Made by a program: the position numbers and the translations under genes
The notes under the pieces: generated by a model
What the model saw: only the letters and a program-made list of their open reading frames with translations
What the model was told of the DNA's origin: nothing
The model's database searches: none
NCBI GenBank assembly: GCA_016183655.1
Contig: JACPEH010000021.1
Coordinates: 62,001 to 126,000, forward strand
Source of the DNA: Rhodocyclales bacterium
GTDB lineage: Bacteria > Pseudomonadota > Gammaproteobacteria > Burkholderiales > Rhodocyclaceae
Direction: 5' to 3'
DNA: 64,000 nt
Part shown: piece by piece, positions 37,706-48,040 of the stretch
How the letters are laid out: each line of letters starts with the position of its first letter
How positions within the stretch are numbered: the stretch's first letter is position 1

Positions 37706-38716
37706 ATGCGGAACGTTCAAAATGCCGGACGACGGCAATCGACACCCCGTCCCCGCGATCCAGGAAACAAGGCAGTGAAGCATCAGCATCCCGACCGGAG
37801 CGGCAGGCCCGGCAACTTTCTCGGCGTCCCCGCCGCCTCCCCACCCCGCAGCGAGCAATGGGTCGCCGCACTCGGCGCGCTGCTCGGCATGGCCGTCGTG
37901 CTACTGGCGACGCACGCGCTGCTCGGGCAGCAGGCCGCGGTCTTCGTCGTCCCCTCGCTCGGCGCCACCGCCGTCCTCGTCTTTGCCGCACCGCACAGCG
38001 TCTTCGCGCAGCCGTGGTCGGTGCTCGCCGGCAACCTGCTGTCGGCGCTGGTCGGCGTCGCCTGCCAGCGCCTGCTGCCCGACCCGACGCTGGCGGCGGC
38101 GGCGGCCGTCGCGCTGGCGATCGCGGTGATGCACGCGGCGCGCTGCATCCACCCGCCGGGCGGCGCCACCGCGCTGGCCGCGGTGATCGGCGGCCCCGAG
38201 ATCCACCAGCTCGGCTTCGCCTACGCGATGTATCCGGTCGGCGTGAACTGCCTGCTGCTGATCGGCACCGGGATCGCCTTCAACACCCCCTTCGCCTGGC
38301 GGCGCTACCCAGCCAGCCTGATGCGCTACGTCCATGTCGAGGCGGCGCACGGCGCCGGCGAGGTGGTTCCGGACGCGTCGCACGTGCGTCGCGCGCTGGC
38401 GCGGCTGAACGTCGTCGTCGACGTCGGCCCGGAGGAATTGCAGGAAGTGATCGAACAGTCGCTGGCGCTGGCGCGGGAGGAACAGGCGGTACCGCCGGCG
38501 TTTGCCGTCGGTCGCTGCTACGGCAGCCGCCGTCCGGGACGGCACTGGTCGGTACGGCAGATCGTCGCCCGGCACCCGGGCGAACGGCCGGAGCACGACG
38601 TGCTGGTCTACCGCGTCGTCGACGGCAAGGGCCGGCACCGGCTGGGCAGCTGCACGCGCTCCGAGTTCGCGCGCTGGGCCGGGCGCGAACTGCGCCCGCA
38701 GAAAGCGGCGCGCTGA
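37706..38716 (+). CDS. HPP-family membrane protein with extra C-terminal cytosolic domain
   Basis: VPSLGATAVLVFAAPHSVFAQPWSVLAGNLLSALVGV...AARCIHPPGGATALAAVIGG. Confidence 0.85.
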   Translation: MRNVQNAGRRQSTPRPRDPGNKAVKHQHPDRSGRPGNFLGVPAASPPRSEQWVAALGALLGMAVVLLATHALLGQQAAVFVVPSLGATAVLVFAAPHSVFAQPWSVLAGNLLSALVGVACQRLLPDPTLAAAAAVALAIAVMHAARCIHPPGGATALAAVIGGPEIHQLGFAYAMYPVGVNCLLLIGTGIAFNTPFAWRRYPASLMRYVHVEAAHGAGEVVPDASHVRRALARLNVVVDVGPEELQEVIEQSLALAREEQAVPPAFAVGRCYGSRRPGRHWSVRQIVARHPGERPEHDVLVYRVVDGKGRHRLGSCTRSEFARWAGRELRPQKAAR

Positions 38717-38746
38717 GGCGGCGGCCTCAGCGCAGCAGCCCCTCGC

Positions 38747-40696
38747 TCAGGGCAACTCCTCGCCCTTCGCCACCGCCACGCGCGGGCCGATCATGCCGAG
38801 CTTCGGCTTCAGCGTCTGCGGCTTGCCCTCGAACAGCGCGGCGTAATAAACCGAGTTGCTCATCACCTTCTTCACGTAGTCGCGGGTTTCGTTGAAGGGA
38901 ATGGTCTCGGCGTAGATGGCGCCTTCCAGCGGCTGCTCGGCGCGCCACTTGCGGGCACGGCCGGGACCGGCGTTGTAGGCGGCGGACGCCAGCACCGGGT
39001 GGTTGTCGAGGCTTTCCATGACCATGCGCATGTAGTTGGTGCCGAGCAGCACGTTGGTCTCGGTGTCGTTCACGTTGCCGTGCTTGTAGTTGGCCAGCCC
39101 GATCTTCTTCGCCACCCACTTGGCGGTCGCCGGCATCAGCTGCATCAGGCCGGAGGCGCCGACGGTGGACTTGGCGTTGGTGATGAAGCGGCTCTCCTGG
39201 CGCATCAGGCCGTAGACCCAGGCGTCGTCGAGCGCTTGCCGCTGCGCTGCCGGGCGCACCTGGTCGCCGAAGGGGGCGAGGTAGCGCAGGCTGTAGTCGT
39301 GCTCGTCCCGGGTGCGGTCGGCGGCGGCGATGGCGCGGTCGTAGACGTCGTTGCGCTTGGCCAGCTCGGCGGCGGCGAGCAGCTGGCGGTCGCTCATGCC
39401 GCGCAGCGTCCAGTTCCACTCGCGCACGCCCTCCACCCGCATGTTCAGGCGCAGCAGCGCCAGCGCCCGCTTCAGGCCCGGGTTGCCGGCGGCGCCGACG
39501 ATCTCGTCGCGGGTCAGCGCAACGGCCGGCGGCGGCACCTTGATCGGTCGCTCAAGTTCATCGTCGGCGAGGTTGCCGTAGAAGTTCGGCTGCCCGGAAA
39601 TCTTCCTGAACAGCGCGTGCGCCTCGGTCAGCTGGCCACCGGCGAGGTGCGCGCGACCGAGCCAGTAGGTCCATTCCGGCAGCGCGGCGAGCGCCGGCGG
39701 CATCCGTTCGATGGTGGCGTGCACCAGGCCCCAGTCGTGCGCGCGCAGCGCGGCGCGCACCTTCCACTGCGCCACCTCGTCGGAGAGCGGCGCATTGCCG
39801 GCCTGGCGGTACCAGCCGACCGCTTCCGGCAAGTGACGCGTCGCCGCCTGCCAGCCGATCTGCGCCCAGGCCCAGCCGCGCTGCGCCTCGTCCAGCTTCG
39901 GCGCCAGCTTCTCCAGCTGCTCGGCGGCCTGGCGCGGGTCGTTCTTGGCGATGCGCTGGATCGCCAGCACCGCCAGCTCGCGGCCGAGGCGTTTCTCCGC
40001 CCAGTTCGCCGGCTGCTTGACCAGCAGCGGCAGCGGCCGCTCGATCGCCGCGTCGAGCTGCGCCGGCGTCGGCGTCTGCGACGGCGGCAGGTAGTTGGCG
40101 CTGTAGCGCGCGGCGGCAAGCTTGTTCGCCTCGAACTGGCGGCGCACGCGCGCCCAGACGTCGTCGGCGAGCACGCGCTTCTCCCAGATCAGCGCCTCCA
40201 GCACCGGGTAGCAGGGGTCCGGCGGTTCGAGCAAGGACAGCCACAGCGGCATCGCCTCGTCGAGCATGCCCGCGTCGCCGCGTGCGCGGCGGTTCTGCAG
40301 CGCGTAGCAGACGAGCTCCTGGTCGGGCGTGGCGAGCTTGCCGTATTCGGCGTCGAACTCGCGCCACTGCTGCTGCTTGCCGAGCACCTTCAGCCAGTCG
40401 CCGCGCAGCTTCTCGGCGACGTAGGTCTGCTCGTGGCGGGCGAGGAATTCGCGCGCGGTGGCGGCGTCGAGCTGGTCCGGCAGACGGCCGACGAGCAGCC
40501 AGTAATCGACCCAGGCTTCGAGGTCGTGGCCGCGCAGTTCCGGCGCCAGGCGCTCAAGCTTGGCGCGGTCGCCGACGCGGAACGCGTCGCGCGCCGCCAG
40601 CAGGCGCTCGTCCGCTGGCGCAGCGGGCGCGGCGACGCCGGCGGCGGAGACGAACAGGAGGCAGCAAAGCAGTGCGGCGGAGCGGGAAAACGTCAT
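38747..40696 (-). CDS. slt: Soluble lytic murein transglycosylase
   Basis: Signal peptide; alpha-helical N-domain; YGLMRQESRFITNAKSTVGASGLMQLMPATAKWVAKKIG...AAYNAGPGRARKWR. Confidence 0.93.
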   Translation of the reverse strand: MTFSRSAALLCCLLFVSAAGVAAPAAPADERLLAARDAFRVGDRAKLERLAPELRGHDLEAWVDYWLLVGRLPDQLDAATAREFLARHEQTYVAEKLRGDWLKVLGKQQQWREFDAEYGKLATPDQELVCYALQNRRARGDAGMLDEAMPLWLSLLEPPDPCYPVLEALIWEKRVLADDVWARVRRQFEANKLAAARYSANYLPPSQTPTPAQLDAAIERPLPLLVKQPANWAEKRLGRELAVLAIQRIAKNDPRQAAEQLEKLAPKLDEAQRGWAWAQIGWQAATRHLPEAVGWYRQAGNAPLSDEVAQWKVRAALRAHDWGLVHATIERMPPALAALPEWTYWLGRAHLAGGQLTEAHALFRKISGQPNFYGNLADDELERPIKVPPPAVALTRDEIVGAAGNPGLKRALALLRLNMRVEGVREWNWTLRGMSDRQLLAAAELAKRNDVYDRAIAAADRTRDEHDYSLRYLAPFGDQVRPAAQRQALDDAWVYGLMRQESRFITNAKSTVGASGLMQLMPATAKWVAKKIGLANYKHGNVNDTETNVLLGTNYMRMVMESLDNHPVLASAAYNAGPGRARKWRAEQPLEGAIYAETIPFNETRDYVKKVMSNSVYYAALFEGKPQTLKPKLGMIGPRVAVAKGEELP

Positions 40697-40777
40697 GTGA
40701 TAAGCTGCGGAAAATCGTCGGCGTCCCTTGGGAACAGGGCCTCGGCGGGGTTCAACGAGGTGCCTGAGCATAGCACA

Positions 40778-41374
40778 ATGACGACAGAGACACGCCCCGA
40801 TGACCGCGAGTTTCGGCAGAAACTGCGCCGCGAGATGATCGCCCGCCGCCAGGCGCTGGCGGTGGCGGAACTGGCGACGCGCTCGGCGGCGATCCGCGGG
40901 CATCTCGACGCCGCGTTTCCGGCGCTGGCGGAACGGATCGTCGGCTTCTGCTGGCCGGTGCAGAACGAGCCGGACCTGCTGCCCTTCGTCGCCGCGCTGC
41001 GGGCACGCGGCGGCCGCGTCGTGCTGCCGGTGGTGGTGCGCCCCGGCGAGCCGCTGGCCTTCCGCGAATGGTGGCCGGAACAGCCGCTGCAACCCGACCG
41101 CTACGACATCCCGACGCCGACCGACGGCGACTTCCTGACGCCGCAGGCGCTGCTGCTGCCGGTCAATGCCTTCGATGCCGGCAACCATCGCCTGGGCTAC
41201 GGCGGCGGCTTCTTCGACCGCACGCTGGCAACGCTGGCGCCGCGCCCGCTGGCGATCGGCGTCGGCTTCGACTTCCAGCGCGTAGACAGCATCCGCCCGG
41301 CGGCGCACGACCTGCCGCTCGACGCGATGGTGACCGAGTCCGGTTGCCACCGTGCAAATCGCGCCAACGACTGA
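40778..41374 (+). CDS. 5-formyltetrahydrofolate cyclo-ligase family
   Basis: REMIARRQAL...VGFCWPVQNEPDLLPFV...LLLPVNAFDAGNHRLGYGGGFFDRTLA. Confidence 0.92.
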   Translation: MTTETRPDDREFRQKLRREMIARRQALAVAELATRSAAIRGHLDAAFPALAERIVGFCWPVQNEPDLLPFVAALRARGGRVVLPVVVRPGEPLAFREWWPEQPLQPDRYDIPTPTDGDFLTPQALLLPVNAFDAGNHRLGYGGGFFDRTLATLAPRPLAIGVGFDFQRVDSIRPAAHDLPLDAMVTESGCHRANRAND

Positions 41375-41440
41375 GTAGCGCCGGATCGCCCGTGAACAGG
41401 GCGTCGACTTAATAACCGTGCAAATTGCGCCAGACCGGCT

Positions 41441-42592
41441 TCAGGCCGCGGCGACGCCGGCGGCGAGACGGCGCAGCGCCTCCTCCAGCGTCGCCAGCGG
41501 GCAGCCGAAGTTGAGGCGCAGCCAGCCCGGCGCGCCGAAGTCGGCACCGTCGGACAGCCCCAGCCCGTGCATTTCTAAGTGCCGCTGCGGATGCAGCAGC
41601 GAGAGGCCGCGGACGTCGATCCACGCCAGGTAGGTGGCCTCGACGTGGGTCATCCTGAGCGGCGGCAGCGTGGCGACCGCCGCCTCGACGCGGTCGCGGT
41701 TGCGGCGCAGCACGGCGAGCAGCGCCGCATGCCAGTCGGCCGAATCGCCCAGCGCCGCCTCGCAGGCGGCCAGCCCGAGCACGTTCACATGCGGCACGAT
41801 GCCGGCCATCGCGCGCGTGAAGGCGCGGCGCAGCCCGGCGTCGGGGATCACCGCGAAGGCGCAGCCGAGGCCGGGGATGTTGAAGGTCTTCGACGGCGCC
41901 ATCAGCGTGATGCTGCGTGCGGCGAGGTCGTCGCCGAGCATGGCGAAGGGCCGGTGCCGGCGGGCGTCGAGGATCAGGTCGCAGTGGATCTCGTCGGAGC
42001 AGACGATCAGCTCGTGCCGGCGGCAGAAGTCGGCGAGCGCCGCCAGCTCGCCGTCGTCCCAGGCGCGGCCGACCGGGTTGTGCGGGTGGCAGAGCAGCAG
42101 CAGGCGGGTGTCCGGCGTCAGCGCCGCGGCCATTGCCGGCCAATCCCAGCGCCAGCGGCCGTCGTCCTGCAGCAGCGGCACGGTGGCGAGCGCGCGGCCG
42201 GAAAAGCGCGGCGCCGACATGAACGGCGGGTAGACCGGCGTCGCCGTCAGCACCCCGCCATCGACGGCGCGGCAGGCGACGTTGAGCCCGCTGACCAGCC
42301 CCGGCAGCCAGACCAGCCAGTCGGCGGCGATGCGCCAGCCGTAGCTGCGGTCGAGGTGGCCGAGCAGCGCCGCGGTCAGCGCCGGCGACGGTTCGGCATA
42401 GCCGAAGACGCCGTGTGCGACGCGGCGCTGCAGCGCGGCGATGACCGCCGGCGGCGCCGCGAAGTCCATGTCGGCAACCCACAGCGGCAGCACGTCGGGC
42501 TGCGCGGAAGCGGCGTAGCGGCTCCACTTGAGCGAGTCGCTGCCGCGGCGGTCGATGACCCGGTCGAAACCGAAGGGATCGCCGCCGCCCAC
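41441..42592 (-). CDS. MalY/PatB-family aminotransferase (cystathionine beta-lyase type)
   Basis: LPLWVADMDFAAPPAV, LLCHPHNPVGRAW, CSDEIHCDLIL, MAPSKTFNIPGL (PLP Lys). Confidence 0.92.
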   Translation of the reverse strand: MGGGDPFGFDRVIDRRGSDSLKWSRYAASAQPDVLPLWVADMDFAAPPAVIAALQRRVAHGVFGYAEPSPALTAALLGHLDRSYGWRIAADWLVWLPGLVSGLNVACRAVDGGVLTATPVYPPFMSAPRFSGRALATVPLLQDDGRWRWDWPAMAAALTPDTRLLLLCHPHNPVGRAWDDGELAALADFCRRHELIVCSDEIHCDLILDARRHRPFAMLGDDLAARSITLMAPSKTFNIPGLGCAFAVIPDAGLRRAFTRAMAGIVPHVNVLGLAACEAALGDSADWHAALLAVLRRNRDRVEAAVATLPPLRMTHVEATYLAWIDVRGLSLLHPQRHLEMHGLGLSDGADFGAPGWLRLNFGCPLATLEEALRRLAAGVAAA

Positions 42593-42596
42593 CGGC

Positions 42597-43529
42597 TTAC
42601 ACCTCGAGGTGGGAATAGAGCGCGGTCGACAGGTAGCGCTCGCCGAACGACGGGATGACGACCACCGTCAGCTTGCCGGCGTTCTCGGGCCGCCGCGCCA
42701 CCTCCAGCGCGGCCTGCACGGCGGCGCCGGAGGAGATGCCGACGAGCAGGCCTTCCTCGGTCGCCATGCGGCGGGCCATGGTGAAGGCGTCGTCGTTCTT
42801 CACGCGCAGCACTTCGTCGTAGATCGCGGTGTTGAGCACCTTCGGCACGAAACCGGCGCCGATGCCCTGGATCGGGTGCGGGCCCTTCTGGCCGCCGGAC
42901 AGCACCGGCGAGGCATCGGGTTCGACGGCGACGATCTGCACGCCGGGCTTCTTCTCCTTCAGCACCTCGCCGACGCCGGTCACGGTGCCGCCGGTGCCGA
43001 CGCCGCAGACGACGATGTCCACGGCGCCGTCGGTGTCGCGCCAGATCTCCTCGGCGGTGGTGCGGCGGTGCACCTCCGGGTTGGCCGGGTTCTCGAACTG
43101 CTGCGGGATGAAGTAGCGCGGGTCGGCCGCCGCCAGCTCCTCGGCCTTCCTGATCGCGCCGCCCATGCCGTCCGGCCCCGGCGTCAGGATCAGCTCGGCG
43201 CCGTAGGCCTTCAGCAGCAGGCGGCGCTCGCGGCTCATCGTCTCCGGCATGACGAAGGCGCACTTGATGCCGCGCGCGGCGCAGACCATCGCCAGGCCGA
43301 TGCCGGTGTTGCCCGAGGTCGGCTCCAGCACGACGGTGTCCGGGCCGATCTTCCCGGCCGCCTGCGCCGCGTCGATCATCGCCGCCGCGATGCGGTCCTT
43401 GACGCTGTGCGCCGGGTTGAAGAATTCGAGCTTGGCGACCACGGTGCCGTCGATGCCGGCGGTGACGCGGTTGAGCTTGACCAGCGGCGTGTTGCCGATG
43501 AGGGCAGTGACGTTGTCGGCGATCTTCAT
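42597..43529 (-). CDS. cysK: Cysteine synthase A
   Basis: [70 protein letters not shown]. Confidence 0.95.
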   Translation of the reverse strand: MKIADNVTALIGNTPLVKLNRVTAGIDGTVVAKLEFFNPAHSVKDRIAAAMIDAAQAAGKIGPDTVVLEPTSGNTGIGLAMVCAARGIKCAFVMPETMSRERRLLLKAYGAELILTPGPDGMGGAIRKAEELAAADPRYFIPQQFENPANPEVHRRTTAEEIWRDTDGAVDIVVCGVGTGGTVTGVGEVLKEKKPGVQIVAVEPDASPVLSGGQKGPHPIQGIGAGFVPKVLNTAIYDEVLRVKNDDAFTMARRMATEEGLLVGISSGAAVQAALEVARRPENAGKLTVVVIPSFGERYLSTALYSHLEV

Positions 43530-43551
43530 CTCTCTCTCCTTCGTTGCGGCA

Positions 43552-45063
43552 TCAGCCGAGGAACAGCTTGTAGGCGGGGTTGTGCGTCTCTTCCCAGTGC
43601 GCGTAACCGAGGTTCTGCAGGAACTCCTTGAAGGCGCCGTTCTCCTGCGCCGGCACCTGCATGCCGACCAGCACGCGGCCGTAGTCGGCGCCGTGGTTGC
43701 GGTAGTGGAACAGCGTGATGTTCCAGCCAGCGCTCATGTTGTTCAGGAAGTTCATCAGCGCCCCCGGCCGCTCCGGGAACTCGAAGCGGTAGAGGATCTC
43801 GTTCTCGATCCCCGGCACGTGGCCGCCGACCAGGTGGCGCACGTGCAGCTTGGCCATCTCGTCGTCGGTCAGGTCGAGCGTCGGGTAGCCATGCTTCTGC
43901 AGGCTGTCGACCAGCTTCAGCGACTCGGCGCGGTTGGCGACCTGGATGCCGACGAAGACGTGCGCCTCGTTGCGGTCGTTGTAGCGGTAGTTGAACTCGG
44001 TGATGTTGTGCGAGCCGATCAGCGCGACGAACTTCTTGTAGGCGCCGGGCTTCTCCGGCAGCGTCACGGCGAGCACCGCCTCGCGCTGCTCGCCGATCTC
44101 GGCGCGCTCGGCGACGAAGCGCAGGCGGTCGAAGTTGGTGTTGGCGCCGGAGGCCACCGCCACCAGCGCCTTGTCCTTCAGCCGGTGCTGCGCGGCGTAG
44201 GCCTTGGCGCCGGCGATCGCCAGCGCGCCCGAGGGTTCGAGGATCGAGCGCGTGTCCTCGAAGACGTCCTTGATCGCCGCGCAGATGGCGTCGGTGTCGA
44301 CCAGGATGACCTCGTCGAGCACTTCCTTGCAGACGCGGAAGGTCTCCTCGCCGACGAACTTGACCGCGGTGCCGTCGGCGAACAGGCCGACCTGGTCCAG
44401 CCGCACGCGCTTGCCGGCGGCGAGCGACTTCGCCATCGCATCGGCGTCGAAAGTCTCGACGCCGATCACCTTGGTCTCCGGGCGCAGCCGCTTGATGTAG
44501 GCGCCGACGCCGGCCGCCAGCCCGCCGCCGCCGATGGCGACGAACACGGCGTGGATCGGCTTCGGGTGCTGGCGCAGGATCTCCATGCCGATCGTGCCCT
44601 GGCCGGCGATCACCTCGGGATCGTCGAAGGGGTGCACGAAGGTCAGCTTCTCCGCCTTCTCCAGTTCCAGCGCGTGCGCGTAGGCCTCGTCGTAGGAGAG
44701 GCCGGCGAGCACCACCTCGCCGCCGCGGCTCCGCACCGCCTGCACCTTGATCTGCGGCGTCGTCGTCGGCATCACGATCACCGCCCGGCAGCCGATCTTC
44801 GCCGCGGACAGCGCCACGCCCTGCGCGTGGTTGCCGGCCGAGGCGCAGATGACGCCGCGCTTCAGCTTCTCCGGCGAGAGGTGGACGATCTTGTTGTAGG
44901 CGCCGCGCAGCTTGAACGAGAACACCGGCTGCATGTCCTCGCGCTTGAGGTAGATGCGGTTGCCGACGCGCCCCGACAGGTTGGGGGCGAGATCGAGCGG
45001 CGACTCGATGGCGACGTCGTAGACCTGCGCGTTGAGGATCTTTTCCAGGTAATCCGGGTGCAT
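43552..45063 (-). CDS. ilvA: Biosynthetic threonine ammonia-lyase with two C-terminal ACT-like domains
   Basis: [44 protein letters not shown], then ACT-like repeats ...[16 protein letters not shown]... and ...[15 protein letters not shown]. Confidence 0.96.
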   Translation of the reverse strand: MHPDYLEKILNAQVYDVAIESPLDLAPNLSGRVGNRIYLKREDMQPVFSFKLRGAYNKIVHLSPEKLKRGVICASAGNHAQGVALSAAKIGCRAVIVMPTTTPQIKVQAVRSRGGEVVLAGLSYDEAYAHALELEKAEKLTFVHPFDDPEVIAGQGTIGMEILRQHPKPIHAVFVAIGGGGLAAGVGAYIKRLRPETKVIGVETFDADAMAKSLAAGKRVRLDQVGLFADGTAVKFVGEETFRVCKEVLDEVILVDTDAICAAIKDVFEDTRSILEPSGALAIAGAKAYAAQHRLKDKALVAVASGANTNFDRLRFVAERAEIGEQREAVLAVTLPEKPGAYKKFVALIGSHNITEFNYRYNDRNEAHVFVGIQVANRAESLKLVDSLQKHGYPTLDLTDDEMAKLHVRHLVGGHVPGIENEILYRFEFPERPGALMNFLNNMSAGWNITLFHYRNHGADYGRVLVGMQVPAQENGAFKEFLQNLGYAHWEETHNPAYKLFLG

Positions 45064-45277
45064 GGTGCGCTTCTTTCCTTGAACGAACGCGGAATTCTAT
45101 CACCCGCCTCCCCCCCGGCCATGGCGCGGAATCCGGACGACGAGCGCACGCCGGCACGCCGAAACCTGCGCAAAGTGTGAAATTGTGCGCTGCATAACCC
45201 GCTGCGCCACGCTACGATGCACGGTTTTATCGATCCTCCCGTACCGAGCGCGGATTCCGCGATAACACGTCGTGACC

Positions 45278-48040
45278 ATGAAACGCTGGCTGACCGTCTT
45301 GCTGCTGCTGATCTGCCTGTTGCCCGCCAAGAGCGCGCTGACAGCGCCGGCGGTCGCCCTCTTCTACGGCAAGGAGGCGCCGCTGGCCGAGCTGAAGGCC
45401 TTCGACATCGTCGTCGTCGACCCCGATCACGGGCACGACCCGCAGCGCTTCCGCAAACCCTACAGCGAACTGTACGCCTACGTCGCGGTCGGCGAGGCGC
45501 ACCCGGGCCGCGGCTATTTCCGGGAGATTCCGGCGGCCGCCCGCCTCGCGCAGAACCGGGACTGGGGATCGCTGGTCATCGACCTGGCGCACCCCGACTG
45601 GCCCGAATTCGTCGCCGGGCGCATCGTCGGCCCGCTGTGGGAGCAAGGCTACCGCGGCTTCTTCCTCGACACGCTCGACTCCTACCGGCTCGCCGACCGC
45701 TTCGACGAAACGGCGCAGCAGGCCGGCCTGGTCGCCGTCATCGACACGCTGCACCGGCGCTTTCCCGGCATCCGCCTGATCCTCAACCGCGGCTTCGAGA
45801 TCGTGCCGAAGGTGCGCGACAAGGTGCAGATGGTCGCCGCCGAATCGCTGTTCCAGGGCTGGGATGCGGCCAACAAGCGCTATGTCGCGGTGCGCGCGGA
45901 GGACCGCGACTGGCTGCTCGGGCAGCTGCGCGCGGTGCGCGACCAATACGGCCTGCCGGTGCTGGCGATCGACTACGTGGCGGCGCAGGACCGCGCGCTG
46001 ACGCGGGCCACCGCGGAACGCATCAAGGCGCTCGGCATCGTGCCCTGGGTCAGCGACGCGGCGCTCGCCACCCTCGGCATCGGCCAGCGCGAGGTGGTGC
46101 CGCGGCGCATGCTGATGCTCTACGACGGCCGCGAGACCCCGTCGCTCGGCCTCACCTCGCTCGTCCGCTTCGCCGCGATGCCGGTCAACCATCTCGGCTA
46201 CGCGACCGACTTCCACGACATCAACCAGCCGCTGCCCGACGGCGTGCTGACCGCGCGCTACGCCGGCGCCGTGCTGTGGACCAACCGCGACGCGCTGCGC
46301 GAGCGCGCCTTCGCCGCCTGGCTGCGGCGACAGATCGACGACGGCCTGCGCATCGCCATCTTCGGCCACTTCGGCTTCCCGCTCGACGCGGCGACGGCCC
46401 GTCCGCTCGGCCTGACCCCGGTGGCGGCGCCGGCGGCACCGGGGAAGCTGTCGATCGCGCTGCAGGACCCGCTGATCGGCTTCGAGGAGCAGCCGCGTCC
46501 CGACCGCCGCGCGCTGCCGCCGCTCCGCGTCGCCGACGGACAGGGCCAGCCGTTGCTGCAGTTGGTCGACGCGCAGGGGACGCGCTACGACGCCGCGGCA
46601 TTCACCCGCTGGGGCGGCTACGTCCTCGACCCCTACGCCGTCATCGACCTGCCGGGCACCGAACAGGCGCGCTGGATCGTCGATCCGTTCGCCTTCCTGC
46701 AGCGCGCACTGGCGCTGCCCGACCTGCCGCTGCCCGACACGACGACGGAGAACGGCCGCCGGCTGATGTTCATCCACATCGACGGCGACGGCTACCCGTC
46801 GCGCGCCGAACTGCCCGGCGCGCCGATCGCCGGGCGCGTGCTGCACGAACAGGTGATCGCCAGGTACAAACTGCCGACGACGATGTCGGTGATCGAGGGC
46901 GAGGTCGCAGCGCACGGCCTCTTCCCGAAACTGTCGGCGGAACTGGAGGAGACCGCGCGGCGCACCTTCGCGCTGCCCTACGTCGAGATCGCCAGCCACA
47001 GCTACAGCCACCCCTTCGCCTGGCACCGGGCCGAACGGAAGGCGGCGGGCCGCGCGGACGACGCCGGCTACCACCTCGACCTCCCCGGCTACACGCTCGA
47101 CCTGCAGCGGGAAATCGTCGGCTCGGCGGACTACATCCGCGAGCGCCTCGCCCCGCGCGGCAAGCCGGTGCGCATCATGCTCTGGAGCGGCGACGCCGAG
47201 CCGCAGGAGAACGCGCTGCGCATCGCCGAGGCCGCCGGCCTGCTCAACATGAACGGCGGCAACACCGTGATCACCCGCAGCTATCCCAGCCTGACCGCCG
47301 TCTCGCCGCTCGGGCTGACGAAGGGCGGCGTCTTCCAGACCTATGCGCCGGTGATGAACGAGAACGTGTTCACCAACTTGTGGACGGGGCCGTTCTACGG
47401 CTTCGAACGCGTCGTCGAGACCTTCGCGATGACCGAGCGGCCGCGCCGCCTGAAGCCGATCAACATCTACTACCACAGCTACTCGGCCAGCAAGCGGGCG
47501 TCGCTGAACGCGCTGCACAAGGTCTACGCCTGGTCGCTGGCGCAGTCGCCGCACCTCGTCTTCGCCTCCGACTACATCCGCAAGGCGCGCGATTTCAACG
47601 CCCTCGTCATCGCCCGCGACGGCGCCGGCTGGCGCATCCGCGGCGACGGCGAGCTGCGCACGCTGCGCGTGCCGGCCGCGCTCGGCCGCCCCGACCCCGC
47701 CGCCTCGCGCGCCGTCGCCGGCCATGTCGCCGGTGCCGAAGGAAACTATGTCCATCTCGCCGGCGGCGACGCGCTGCTCATCCTGTCCGCCGCGCCGGCC
47801 GCCCACCCCTACCTGCGCGACGCCAACGCCCGCCTCGCCGACTGGCAACCGGCCGACGGCAAGCTGCGCTTCGCGCTGCAGGGACACCAGCCGCTGGAGT
47901 TCTCGCTGGGCGGCAGCCGCGCCTGCCAGGTCAGCGCCAACGGCAAACTCCTCGCCCCCCGCCGCAGCGACGGCGACACCCTGAGCTTCCGCCTCGACGA
48001 TGCTGCTGCAACGATCGAAACTCGCTGCCACGGCCGTTGA
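45278..48040 (+). CDS. pelA: PelA: Pel polysaccharide deacetylase/hydrolase
   Basis: N-terminal glycoside-hydrolase-like domain (VALFYGKEAPLAELKAFDIVVVDPDH...GFFLDTLDSY) and C-terminal deacetylase (FIHIDGDGYPSRAE...IASHSYSHPF); first gene of the pel cluster. Confidence 0.93.
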   Translation: MKRWLTVLLLLICLLPAKSALTAPAVALFYGKEAPLAELKAFDIVVVDPDHGHDPQRFRKPYSELYAYVAVGEAHPGRGYFREIPAAARLAQNRDWGSLVIDLAHPDWPEFVAGRIVGPLWEQGYRGFFLDTLDSYRLADRFDETAQQAGLVAVIDTLHRRFPGIRLILNRGFEIVPKVRDKVQMVAAESLFQGWDAANKRYVAVRAEDRDWLLGQLRAVRDQYGLPVLAIDYVAAQDRALTRATAERIKALGIVPWVSDAALATLGIGQREVVPRRMLMLYDGRETPSLGLTSLVRFAAMPVNHLGYATDFHDINQPLPDGVLTARYAGAVLWTNRDALRERAFAAWLRRQIDDGLRIAIFGHFGFPLDAATARPLGLTPVAAPAAPGKLSIALQDPLIGFEEQPRPDRRALPPLRVADGQGQPLLQLVDAQGTRYDAAAFTRWGGYVLDPYAVIDLPGTEQARWIVDPFAFLQRALALPDLPLPDTTTENGRRLMFIHIDGDGYPSRAELPGAPIAGRVLHEQVIARYKLPTTMSVIEGEVAAHGLFPKLSAELEETARRTFALPYVEIASHSYSHPFAWHRAERKAAGRADDAGYHLDLPGYTLDLQREIVGSADYIRERLAPRGKPVRIMLWSGDAEPQENALRIAEAAGLLNMNGGNTVITRSYPSLTAVSPLGLTKGGVFQTYAPVMNENVFTNLWTGPFYGFERVVETFAMTERPRRLKPINIYYHSYSASKRASLNALHKVYAWSLAQSPHLVFASDYIRKARDFNALVIARDGAGWRIRGDGELRTLRVPAALGRPDPAASRAVAGHVAGAEGNYVHLAGGDALLILSAAPAAHPYLRDANARLADWQPADGKLRFALQGHQPLEFSLGGSRACQVSANGKLLAPRRSDGDTLSFRLDDAAATIETRCHGR

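Noticed and set aside
38999-41374. 791-aa plus-strand ORF
   Set aside because: Its 3' part is the real folate cyclo-ligase frame (from 40778); the upstream part is only the antisense of slt.
45167-45190. Inverted repeat TGCGCA...TGTGCGC upstream of pelA as a FleQ-type operator
   Set aside because: Arms are short and imperfect, and it does not match the FleQ consensus I recall.
45227-48031. 934-aa minus-strand ORF
   Set aside because: Antisense of pelA; no recognisable motifs.
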